In this document: positions 36,301-44,300 of the stretch, one piece after another
Layout: each line of letters begins with the position of its first letter
Numbering within the stretch: the first letter of the stretch is position 1
Virus record (IMG/VR): IMGVR_UViG_3300017986_000030
Span: 1-50,131 of that record
Length of the DNA: 50,131 bases
DNA from: a virus
Reading direction: 5' to 3' (one strand)
Program-made: the position numbers and the translations under genes
The notes under the pieces: model-generated
Seen by the model: the letters and a program-made list of their open reading frames with translations, nothing else
Databases searched by the model: none
Told to the model about the DNA's origin: nothing

Positions 36301-39300
36301 TGTTGATGCAATTTCTTGGGATATCCAATATGGTTCAAATGCTGGTTCAATTAACTTTGCAAGATTATATTACGAAAATGCAATTAGTGTTTTACCAGAG
36401 GACCAAAAATTACCAACAGCAAAAACTTGGGAACATATAGCTGAAGTTGCATATCAGATTGTAAGAGACCAAGCAGTCACAAAAACATCTGGAAATGCTG
36501 AAACACAAGATGTATCACAAACTGATGCTGGTATTGTGGTTGGTAATGCAGTAAGAGATGGAATTAATATTACAACACAAATTATTAGAGATGATAATTT
36601 AGATAATTTACCTGCTTATGTAGAACCTACAAATCCAGAATTTGGACAAGAGGTTGACATCATTGATGGTTATACAGAAAATCTACAATCAAGTGTCATT
36701 GATTTCCTTGCTGATGAATATAATGGATTGGCTTATGACGAGAATGTATGTAAACGTGATGTCGGTCTATTGGTTGATGCTGTTTCAAGAGATATTGAAT
36801 ATGGTGGAAACGAAAATACACTTGAAGTATTGGATTACTACTTTAGACGATTTGACTCTGAATCAGCTGATTACGAACAACTCAGATCTGTAAATGTTTT
36901 ACCGATTGAAGTAAAAGGACAATTCAGAACATTATCTGATTATGATGATAATGCTAATGTTGCAGGTCTTCGCGAAAAAATTAATGTTCTACCTTACGAA
37001 CAAAGAGAAGCTACAAGATTGGCATTTGGCCACTTAGCAGATGTTGCTGAAAAGGTTGTTAAAGAAGTTGCTCATGCGACAACATACAACACATTTACTC
37101 CAACAAACGCTACATACGACCCTGCTACTGGTGTGTTCACGGTCACAGTTGGTTCTCATGATTTAGTTCCAGGTGACCAGGTTTGGTTAAAAGACAATGC
37201 CTTTACATTTAGTTGTGATATGGGTAGTGGTGCTGCTAACCATACTTCACCTCAAGCACATCACCCATATTATCAGAAACCTGTCACAATTACAGCTGTG
37301 ACTCCAACTGTGCTTACAATGAATGTGGGAACTGGTGGTTCAGGTCAACAACCTCATACATTTGTATCTGCACTTGCTAATTCGGTAAGTGAAGGACCAT
37401 ATCAAAGTACTGATGGTACTCCTGCTGATGCTACAACAGGAACAGCTGTTCATGATTTATTCAATGTAATTGCTGAATTGGTTGATGATACAAATATTGA
37501 AACTGCTCAATTGCCAACTCTAACCAAGGCTTCATTCGATCCGAATAGAACTCTTGCTAGAAAACAATTACAGCGTAATAGAGATTTCATTATTGAGGAA
37601 GTACAGGCATACATTAAGGACAGATATTACACATTCGATGGCGATAAGTGTAAGAGAGATATTGGTTTGATTCTTGATGCTGTCAAGGCTGATGTATTAA
37701 CAGGTTCTAATTTCAACGCAGTATTTAATGGACTTGCATATAGAATTGGAACAACTGGTGCCGATGCTGTAATTAATGAACAATTAACAGAAACTGTATC
37801 TGCAATTAAATACGCAAAAGGTCTTGCAGTTGCTGCAGTGACTGATACAGATGCAAAAACAAGAACGGAAGCTGCATTTGATGAAATTATTGACATTATG
37901 ACTAATGGTTCTGGTAATGCTGATACAATTACATACACAGGAACAGCTTCAATTAATAATAGAATTAATGCAAGAGCTCAATTACAAAATAACAAGGCAT
38001 TCTTACAGGCTGAAATTACAGCTTGGCTTGCAGCAAATAGACCTTCATTAACTTATGATGTTGCAAAATGTGAAAGGGATTTAGGATATCTTATTGATGC
38101 AATTTCTTTTGACGCGCAACACCAAGGTAATTTTGCTACAATTAACGACGCAAAACTTTACTTTGAAAATGCTGTAAGTGTCTTACCTGAAGACCAAAGA
38201 GAACCAACGGCTGCCGCCTTTGCTCACATTGGTGATTGTGCTGAATTGGTCGTGCAAGATACAGATATTGCTGGATTAAAATCTGCTGGTAATGGTGTAT
38301 CGCAAGACTTTAGTTCTGCAAGTGCTGGTGCTGCTATGGGTGCAGAGGTTGAAGGATTATTTGATATTGTTGCTAATGCAATTTCTAATAATACATTATT
38401 ACTTGCTCCTCCAGTTTCATTCCCAACATTAAGTACATACGATGATGAATATGTAGCTGCATTTGGTGAAATTGAGAGTGTTAAGGAAACTGTTCAAAAT
38501 GGAGTGTTGGCTCACCTTGCTAAATACTTCGAGGTATTACCTTATAACGAAGCAAAATGTAGACGTGATACAGGATATATTGTAGATGCAGTATCACACG
38601 ACATTCAGTATGGTGGTAATTCTGCAACAGTACAAACAGCTGGTATGTATTTTGAAAATGCTGTAAATACTGGATTACAAATTGAACAAAGAATGGGTTC
38701 AAGAGATGCATTCCTCCACATGGCAAAAATTGTAGAGCATGTTGTCGGTGGTAAAGCAATTACAACAACTGAATTCCCAAGATCTAAAACATATTACACA
38801 GGTGATATTTTAACACAATACGATTATTGGAATGGTTTACATTCTTATCAGACAACAGAAGAACAGGATTTCCATGTACATGGAGCAAATCCAAAAACAT
38901 CAATCGCTGCAAAAGCTCTTGTAGAAATTGTTGCAAATGCTGTTGATGATAATAAAGAGGTTGATGCTACAATTCCTGATATGATTGGTGTTGACCAATC
39001 CTGGATGGCTGATAATTATGTCGCATCGAAGGAAGCATTAGAGAAACAAAAAGTCACATTATCTGAAAATGTAATTAGTTATCTTTCAAATGTTCAGAAT
39101 GGACTCAGCTTCAAGAACGCAAAATGTAGACGTGATATTGGATATCTGGTTGATGCAATCAGTCACGATATACAACACGATACAAACTTTGCTATTAGAC
39201 AATCTGCTGGAATTTATTTCGAGAATGGAATTTCTGTATTACCAGTTGATACAAGAAACCAAACAGCAGACATTTACAATTATCTAGGAACTCTTGTTTC

Positions 39301-40870
39301 TGATGTTGTACAAGAAATTGATGCTGCAAATACTGTTTACTCAATCTATCCACAGGATACTTCAGGTACTCCTGCAACTGCAGTAGAGGGTGCTAGGGTT
39401 TCCGAATTAATAGGTTATGTTGAGGATGTTATCCGTAATGACTCTCTAGCAGGACTACCTGGACTTGAACAGGCAAATACAGCTTGGGTTGATTCCGAAC
39501 TCACAAGTGCTCAAATTACACTTGATGATAATTCAGAAGAACTTGCTACAGATGTCACAGAGTTTATAAACAGCAACTTTAATGTACTTGACTATAACAA
39601 AGATAAGTGTAGACGTGATACAGGTTATCTATTAGATGCCTTCAGCTTTGACTTAAACTTTGGTGGTAATACTGCCTCTAGATGGAATGCAGATTTCTAC
39701 TTCTGGAACTCAGTATACAGATTACCAGAGGACCAAAGAATTCCAACCGCAAAATCTTATAGACAACTCGGTAGAATTTGTAAGGATATTGTATTAGGCA
39801 AGTATGAAGGTCAGGTTGTATTAGGTGATGTTGCAACAGAAATTGAATCTAAAAAGGTTCAAGGTCTGGCAGATATATTCTATAAGACACAATTATATAA
39901 CGACACGAAATATCTACCTGTAAAACAAGAACCTGATTATACATATGCAGATGCTAGTGCTGTTGATGCTCAAGGTGTATTATCATCAAATAGAACAGCT
40001 CTTGCAATGGATACCGTAAGATATGTAGGTTCAACTTATAAATATATTGATGAAAAACTGACCAGAAGAGATGCAAGAAATCTTCTGACAGCTATACAGA
40101 ATGACTTCAAGTATGAAGATGTTTCGGTTCCTGCTCCAAGTTATACAACAAATGGAAATCAGAATGCAACCAAGACATATACTGCTGCATTCTTTGACTT
40201 TAACGGTAAGCATGTATTCCCTGTATTCAATCCATCTAACCCGGATCTGAAATATCAAGGAAGTGTACAAGGACCAGTATCAAATGGAAACCTTGCTGCA
40301 CTTACTGGAATGAAGCCAAATCACGCTTATATTGTTGCAGACGATATGAATGTAAACTACTATGAAGGCGATATCTATTATTGGGATGGCTCAGCATGGC
40401 AACTTGATGGTCCTAACAATACTGATTTATTGGATTCATTTACTGGTGCTTGGGATAGAATGAGAGATTATATTGTTAATAATCTATCACCTAACTCAGA
40501 ACACACCATTATGCTTGAAGGTCTGTTTAATGATTGCTTGAAAGGCAACGTATTAAGACCTAATACATTGGTATTTGGTTCACTGGTTGAATCCATTGCT
40601 CACCAGTTTAATGGTGCTGGTGCTGGTGTTAACAGAAACGCCCTACCATTGAACTTCAGAAACCTCGGTGGTGCTGTATCTGCTGTTGCTTCGGTACTGA
40701 ATGAGGATGGAGGAAGAATCAGATGGTCAGGTGCTGACGAATTGAATAACCAGTACTTTGCTAGAGGATTGAGGATTAATGGTAGAACAGGAAGAATTGA
40801 AGGTCGACCATTTACATCATCTGTAAGAAAACTTGCAAGACGTGCTTCTAATAGTAGAGCTCAATTATAA
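30335..40870 (+). CDS. Giant repeat-containing virion fibre protein, 3511 aa
   Basis: The frame is open for 10.5 kb. Residues 1-60 are an attachment module (AKISELGSITGANTRSEDLF). Residues about 75-365 are a pentapeptide-like run (NSTANNITITSSSF, DSTIDDSAIANSSF). Near 420 (HVDAGSGDDSNPGTQLQPVQ) a pectate-lyase-type beta-helix begins. From about residue 800 a module with the core KC-x-RD-x-G-x-x-x-DA recurs eleven times plus one degenerate copy. Seven copies of a second beta domain (YDPATGVF, HPFY, ITMNVG, HTFVSAL) are inserted between them. The C-terminal 250 residues are unique (YYEGDIYYWDGSAWQLDG, SSVRKLARRASNSRAQL). Proteins this large are known as virion components of marine T4-like phages; the exact place on the virion is unknown. 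Start MAKISE lies after AAAGGATAAG. Confidence 0.85.
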   Translation: MAKISELGSITGANTRSEDLFVIVNLVQGDDGTKNITRKELVQAIQYEVFNRITITGGTISGVVMRDSRLDNVVIDNSDIEDTSFIRGNIDNTTITNSTANNITITSSSFSQGTLDDVDGTDVRLVDSTIDDSAIANSSFIEGTISNTAISTSTFTDGDVLDSRVANTAITTSTFADGDVSNTTITTSTITDSIANNVVITQSEFNDGTANNSTITQSVFDNGQLTNSTGENLDIANSDIDDSRITNSTANNVAITSSTFTSGDIFDSNANNVIITNSEFNDGTGNNVVLTNSTIDDSTFTDGTISNTSFTGTMDNVVATDMTIRSSSADGLSSNNSSFENGTVSGSVFDGGTITNSNLVDFDMELNNEFEPPIDDESYFAIRNEKTGETEQISFGALYDEVSKKTAQALKVHVDAGSGDDSNPGTQLQPVQTLERAFELCLEKAGGDLNRNAVNNSVHISAGPGTYYTKGNLALPDDCSMTSTAGQYATVIEALPGYENNNAILVGSGCYVQGFSYQNWKIDNFDFPEGGFAIAYRPGAKLLRSPYLRDSTQLSNFLRQDVEPPLNPFNSKGTLADLGQQFYLEPGHSGTFAEDDEIKFSSGAVGYVSYVDELATADEIYVRNLKNGQGFAVGDTITSESGGTGVIQSIGIDDFPNREVGRGGGCVLADRRVLDPDSLYTYVLCFGFTPRTQNGIGYVARDGAGVNGIGSLSIFVRIAFYALNGGQMTLNNSGTQFGDISMRAKGSTNVFQPRNTTATIIGNTAFADTIDAQADTIIDDMVDYLSANTAQGGLDYTFYDADKCERDSGIILDGVGYDIALDTNYWSRLAGITYRSPISSKVIGEQLDATLGANQYLQSRVENIFSGASSDINERANTSFQELYNVVEYGEENMNPIIWRDTSVPYVAARELIQDNRAFITDELIDWIENNDEFYAYDSVACRRDIQDYILPAVQNDMLYDTNYNSVTAGRAYYMATAKKVIQQQNNETVAAYKRLKDQTNELIDGDSYLASQRLDDGYDEIIKILENSDTQFTPTNATYDAETGKSVITLGSGHGITKGSKILLKTGGLIFTCDRDNNTSRTGYPRASDPAAGTPIEVIGANATSITVYVGASAIVDDHTFVEALPNSVSKLGSEIIWSDSTSIDADKRNARKQLQANKEFIQEHMLGYIDYNYFRYDSDKCRRDVTQYILPAVERDILTGTNYNAIQTGLAYRSGTTLADNVINEQLVETTGAIEELRDLVANTEIGSTFTPTDASYDPTTGQFTAVIGEHSLEPGDYVSFLEGAVTFSCDTGSGPTNDSVPVAGHPFYNHPCQIESVTRNSITMNVGTGGSNEHTFVSALTDGIREVIGLSDNASEFRSNESFNEILNIMNDRNKTYSTSNATYDPASGLTVLTIGNHDFQVGDQILIAPDSLTFTCALDGNATQHTYPTTTISTFTPTGATYDPATGVFTATIGAHKLQIGDLVEIAPESITFTCDLDGNVTQHAYPEPHHPFYKKKIALTGVTSTTITMNVGAAINGGGTHTFVSALANSIEGERRHPAYKAPVTISATAASTITVNVGPSSDTSTHTFVSATADNIKPAEYTSTYTPTDATYDPATGVFVATIGEGHNLVAGDYVMLKPESVVFTCVLDGNATEHAVPERHHPFYRTPVKLDSVTNNTITMNVGAGPGGAHTFIRAETGAIDSDAIVFTDPASYVSHYTPTTATYDPASGISVVTIPGHDLTTNDYIEFAPYSFTYTCAQDGNATEHSYPRKGDSNYRTPMLITNVAGDDITVQLATSSGGAHTFVSVEKHAVSKVTYNSQGQYAREQLQDNREFLQEEVASYLQSQYFVYDGDKCSRDTGYILDAVRRDVATGSNYPSVFMGLGYQIGTKGSNEVVTDQLTQTVGAINYLKGEIGSELTGTALSRANAGFDEIIDIMNNGSGNANALQFGTTAAPSANHTVARTALQLNRDFIIAEVTAYIAQEFPTLTYDIAKCERDTGYLVDAISWDIQYGSNAGSINFARLYYENAISVLPEDQKLPTAKTWEHIAEVAYQIVRDQAVTKTSGNAETQDVSQTDAGIVVGNAVRDGINITTQIIRDDNLDNLPAYVEPTNPEFGQEVDIIDGYTENLQSSVIDFLADEYNGLAYDENVCKRDVGLLVDAVSRDIEYGGNENTLEVLDYYFRRFDSESADYEQLRSVNVLPIEVKGQFRTLSDYDDNANVAGLREKINVLPYEQREATRLAFGHLADVAEKVVKEVAHATTYNTFTPTNATYDPATGVFTVTVGSHDLVPGDQVWLKDNAFTFSCDMGSGAANHTSPQAHHPYYQKPVTITAVTPTVLTMNVGTGGSGQQPHTFVSALANSVSEGPYQSTDGTPADATTGTAVHDLFNVIAELVDDTNIETAQLPTLTKASFDPNRTLARKQLQRNRDFIIEEVQAYIKDRYYTFDGDKCKRDIGLILDAVKADVLTGSNFNAVFNGLAYRIGTTGADAVINEQLTETVSAIKYAKGLAVAAVTDTDAKTRTEAAFDEIIDIMTNGSGNADTITYTGTASINNRINARAQLQNNKAFLQAEITAWLAANRPSLTYDVAKCERDLGYLIDAISFDAQHQGNFATINDAKLYFENAVSVLPEDQREPTAAAFAHIGDCAELVVQDTDIAGLKSAGNGVSQDFSSASAGAAMGAEVEGLFDIVANAISNNTLLLAPPVSFPTLSTYDDEYVAAFGEIESVKETVQNGVLAHLAKYFEVLPYNEAKCRRDTGYIVDAVSHDIQYGGNSATVQTAGMYFENAVNTGLQIEQRMGSRDAFLHMAKIVEHVVGGKAITTTEFPRSKTYYTGDILTQYDYWNGLHSYQTTEEQDFHVHGANPKTSIAAKALVEIVANAVDDNKEVDATIPDMIGVDQSWMADNYVASKEALEKQKVTLSENVISYLSNVQNGLSFKNAKCRRDIGYLVDAISHDIQHDTNFAIRQSAGIYFENGISVLPVDTRNQTADIYNYLGTLVSDVVQEIDAANTVYSIYPQDTSGTPATAVEGARVSELIGYVEDVIRNDSLAGLPGLEQANTAWVDSELTSAQITLDDNSEELATDVTEFINSNFNVLDYNKDKCRRDTGYLLDAFSFDLNFGGNTASRWNADFYFWNSVYRLPEDQRIPTAKSYRQLGRICKDIVLGKYEGQVVLGDVATEIESKKVQGLADIFYKTQLYNDTKYLPVKQEPDYTYADASAVDAQGVLSSNRTALAMDTVRYVGSTYKYIDEKLTRRDARNLLTAIQNDFKYEDVSVPAPSYTTNGNQNATKTYTAAFFDFNGKHVFPVFNPSNPDLKYQGSVQGPVSNGNLAALTGMKPNHAYIVADDMNVNYYEGDIYYWDGSAWQLDGPNNTDLLDSFTGAWDRMRDYIVNNLSPNSEHTIMLEGLFNDCLKGNVLRPNTLVFGSLVESIAHQFNGAGAGVNRNALPLNFRNLGGAVSAVASVLNEDGGRIRWSGADELNNQYFARGLRINGRTGRIEGRPFTSSVRKLARRASNSRAQL
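30560..31400 (+). repeat. Pentapeptide-like repeat tract in giant fibre
   Basis: About 280 codons repeat short units around NSTI-DD, TITNSTANN, STFTDGDV and the like, with Asn/Asp/Ser/Thr facing outward and Ile/Val/Phe inward. This suggests a right-handed quadrilateral or triangular beta-helix. DNA repeats are imperfect (for example ACAATCACAAATTCTAC-type units). Confidence 0.7.
32735..40090 (+). repeat. Eleven-plus-one KC-RD-DA modules in giant fibre
   Basis: Copies begin near 32736, 33145, 33870, 35845, 36270, 36735, 37640, 38065, 38550, 39118 and 39602, with a degenerate copy near 40050 (LTRRDARNLLTAIQNDF). The core reads like YDGDKCSRDTGYILDAVRRD, usually followed by a TGSNY or YGGN element. 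Several copies continue YFENAVSVLPEDQRE. Each module has one conserved Cys (KC); the second copy reads AC. Confidence 0.8.
33420..37390 (+). repeat. Seven copies of an inserted beta domain, one nested in another
   Basis: Copies lie at about 33420-33725, 34083-34380, 34470-34635 plus 34946-35085 (one copy in two halves), 34636-34945, 35095-35400, 35440-35740 and 37080-37390. Each has TPTNATYDPATGVFT, a GD turn, TF-x-C, a HHPFY-like loop, ITMNVG and HTFVSAL. The third copy is interrupted after QHTYP by a complete fourth copy and resumes at RRHPAYKAPV. Confidence 0.75.
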
Positions 40871-40888
40871 AAATAGGATAAAAGAAAA

Positions 40889-41332
40889 ATGCCAATAAAC
40901 ACAATTACAACTTCTCAAGCTCCCGACGCGAAACCGGTTGCCGTTAATAAGGTTGTCTCTACCAATTGGCAAGTTTTGATTGATGTTCCTCAATATGAGG
41001 TTCCGGAACTTGTTTTCGGTGGGTCAACAACTGTTGAGCCAGGTGTGGGCGAAGTTATTTCGCCACTTGTTTTATGTAATACAACAGCAAATACTGTTAA
41101 TGTTGATGTCAGAACTCATCGTGAAAATGATAGCAATGGCAATTATATTAACCAAGAATTTTACATATTAAGAAATTTACCACTGCCTGCTTACGAGACC
41201 ACAGCAATTCCATTAAACGGACAGTTTTTAAAGACTGGTGACACACTTGAAATTATAGCTGATACGGATTTAGCGGTACATTGTACATTGTCATTTACTC
41301 TAGGTCAATCTGAAGAAGATGATGTAGTTTAA
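40889..41332 (+). CDS. Small beta-rich virion protein, 147 aa
   Basis: The sequence (INTITTSQAPDAKPVAVNKV, PLVLCNTTANTVNVDVRTHR, LPAYETTAIPLNGQFLKTGD, TLEIIADTDLAVHCTLSFTL) reads as a single beta sandwich with an acidic tail. Similar small proteins lie between fibre genes in marine T4-like phages and are usually reported as structural. It follows the giant fibre gene by 18 bases, with AAAAGAAAA before the ATG. I do not recognise a named function; it may be a fibre-joining or capping protein. Confidence 0.72.
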   Translation: MPINTITTSQAPDAKPVAVNKVVSTNWQVLIDVPQYEVPELVFGGSTTVEPGVGEVISPLVLCNTTANTVNVDVRTHRENDSNGNYINQEFYILRNLPLPAYETTAIPLNGQFLKTGDTLEIIADTDLAVHCTLSFTLGQSEEDDVV

Positions 41333-41336
41333 TGAT

Positions 41337-41344
41337 AATAAATA
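41337..41344 (+). promoter_or_regulatory. T4-like late promoter for collagen-like fibre gene
   Basis: AATAAATA lies 33 bases before the ATG at 41378, in the 45-base gap after the small beta protein. A purine-rich GGAGAA ribosome site follows at 41363-41368. Confidence 0.6.
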
Positions 41345-41377
41345 TATTATTATAATGATAAACGGAGAATAATTTAA

Positions 41378-44300
41378 ATGTCCTTTGGAACAACATCAGG
41401 AAAGAATAAGTTTATTGGGTTCGGTATACCACAAGCCTTTCCAATTACATTAGACGCCACAGTCTATGAAGGCGCAGTTCTCTATGCTGAAAATGATAAA
41501 TTATATGTTTCTGATGGTACCTCTTGGGTAGAAATTGGGGCTGGTCCTCAAGGTATCCAAGGTTTAACAGGTATTCAAGGAACACAAGGTGTTCAAGGTG
41601 CGTATGGACCTGGATTCACAATTATCGGTTCAGTTGCTGATGTTGATGTAGACCCACCCAATGACCCACAAGCAACTCTTAATGCAGCATTCCCATCTGC
41701 CAATACTGGTGCAGGTGTTATTGATGAAGCTGATGATGAGTTATGGATTTATGTTGGTTCAAGTACTTGGGTTAATATTGGTTCATTTAGAGGTGTTCAA
41801 GGTTTCCAGGGCGTAACTGGTCCACAAGGTTTGCAGGGTCCTTTAGGTAATGAAGGTATCCAGGGTGAACGAGGATTTAGAGGTTTCCAAGGAGAGGCTG
41901 GACCACAGGGTGCTCAAGGTATCCAAGGTGATTTAGGTATTCAGGGTATCCAAGGGCGAAGAGGTCCTCAAGGTGTTCAGGGTATTACTGGTATCCAAGG
42001 TGATTTAGGTATTCAAGGAACACAAGGCCGTGCTGGTCCTCAAGGTACAACAGGTATCCAAGGTGATACTGGTATTCAAGGTGTTCAAGGCTATACAGGT
42101 TCTTATGGTGGTGTATCATTTGAGTATGATTTTGATACATCTGTAGTAGTTGCAGACCCAACTCAATCCAAATTTAGATTTAATAACGTCTTAGCAGACC
42201 AAACAACAATTATTTCCATTGACGCAATCGCTAAAAACTTAGGTGATATTACAGAACTTTTTGATTCACTTGATGATGTCGCAGGACCAGTTAAAGGTTA
42301 TATACAGATTACAAATATTGCTGATAATCAGAAGTTTATCACTTATGAGATTACAGAAATTACAGACAATGGTGGTTGGGCGCAATTTAATGTTAATTAC
42401 TTAACAGCAACAGCAACAGTTGGAAATCTGACTGCTGACCCAGCATGTATTATTTCATTTACAAGAACAGGTACTCAAGGAACTCAAGGAGTTCAAGGTA
42501 CTACTGGTATTCAAGGTTTTACAGGTATTCAAGGTGAGATTGGCCCACAAGGAACTCAAGGAGTTCAAGGTACAACGGGTATCCAAGGTGATGTTGGTAT
42601 TCAAGGCTCTACTGGACCTCAAGGTATTCAAGGTACAACAGGTTCTCAAGGTCTACAAGGAAATCAGGGCGTCCAAGGCTCAACTGGTGACTTTGGTGGT
42701 ATAACATACGATTACGATTATGATAACAATACCACAGATGCTGACCCAGGTCCTGGTACAATCAGATTTAGTAATGTCAACCTAGCTAATACTGACATTA
42801 ATCTATGGATTGATGATGTTGATGATAATGGCTTGACAGTTATGGACGACATTGGTGCTGAATTAAGTGCTGTGACTGGTGGTCCTAAAGGTTATGTAAG
42901 AATTATAGATGCAACTGACCTAGGTACACAAGCATTATTTAGAATTGATGCAGTTGCAGACAAAACAGGTTATTGGCAATTAACAGTAAATCATCTCGTT
43001 GGTGCAACAGCTCTTGCAAACGGTTCAGATGTTCGTGTATCATTTATCAGAAATGGTGACCAAGGTGTGCAGGGTGTCCAGGGTGTCCAGGGTGTTCAAG
43101 GTAATTTTGGCCCACAAGGTGTACAGGGTGTTCAAGGTGATTTCGGACCACAAGGAGTTCAGGGTGTTCAAGGTGATTTCGGACCTATAGGACCTCAAGG
43201 TGTTCAAGGTATAACAGGTATCCAAGGTGAGCGAGGTCTCCAAGGCGATACTGGTGCAACAGGTTTACAAGGAATCCAGGGAACAACAGGTACTCAGGGT
43301 GCTACAGGTATTCAAGGTCTCCAAGGACTTCAGGGAGAGCAAGGCCAATATGGTGGCTTAACATTTATTTGGAACTTTGTTAACAACACAATCGGTGGTA
43401 CTGACCCTGGTACAAACAATTTTAAATTTAATAATGCCAACCCACAATCAGCTAATTTAATTACAATAGATGATATTCCTGCTGACCAATATAACCAGGA
43501 GGTAGATGACTTCTTTGATTTCATTGCTGGCCAACCTGGTACAGTTAAAGGTTATCTCAAAATACAAGAAGGTAATTACGATGATGGAAATGGCCCTGCT
43601 GGCCACCATTGGTTAGTTTATGAAATTACTGGCTGGACATGGGACGGTGTCGGTAAAAACTATGGTTATTTTGATGTTAACTTTGTTGATGGTAATGTCA
43701 CAAGTTGGGAAACATCTGTTAACCAAGTACATGGTCCTGCCACATTAATTACATTCGTTCCAAGAGGTCCTGCAGGTATTCAGGGTCCTCAAGGTACAAC
43801 AGGTATCCAAGGTTTACAAGGTAGAACTGGTGCTGGTGTTCAAGGACCTCAAGGTTTACAAGGTACCGATGGTTTACAAGGTACTGAAGGTTCATTTGGT
43901 GGTATTACATTTGACTATACATTCTTAACAGATACACTGAATAACAGACCACAAGCTGGTAATTTAAAACTTAATAATAGTACATACGCATCGGCAACAG
44001 CATTATATATTGACGATAGAGATGATAACTTTGTTAATATTGAGCCTTTCTTAAGAACAATTGATGATTCTACAAGTCCTATTAAAGGTCATTTTAGAAT
44101 TACAAAGAAATCACAGCCTGAAGTATTCCAAATCTTTACAATTTCTGCTCTTACAGAATTAACAGGCTACTTTAATGTCACTTGTGCATTTGTAAGTGGT
44201 AATGGTACATTTGTTGACCAAGAAGATGTCACAATTACATTTGCCAGAACTGGTGATGTTGGTGCTACTGGTCCTGCTGGCCCACAGGGTGTTCAAGGTT

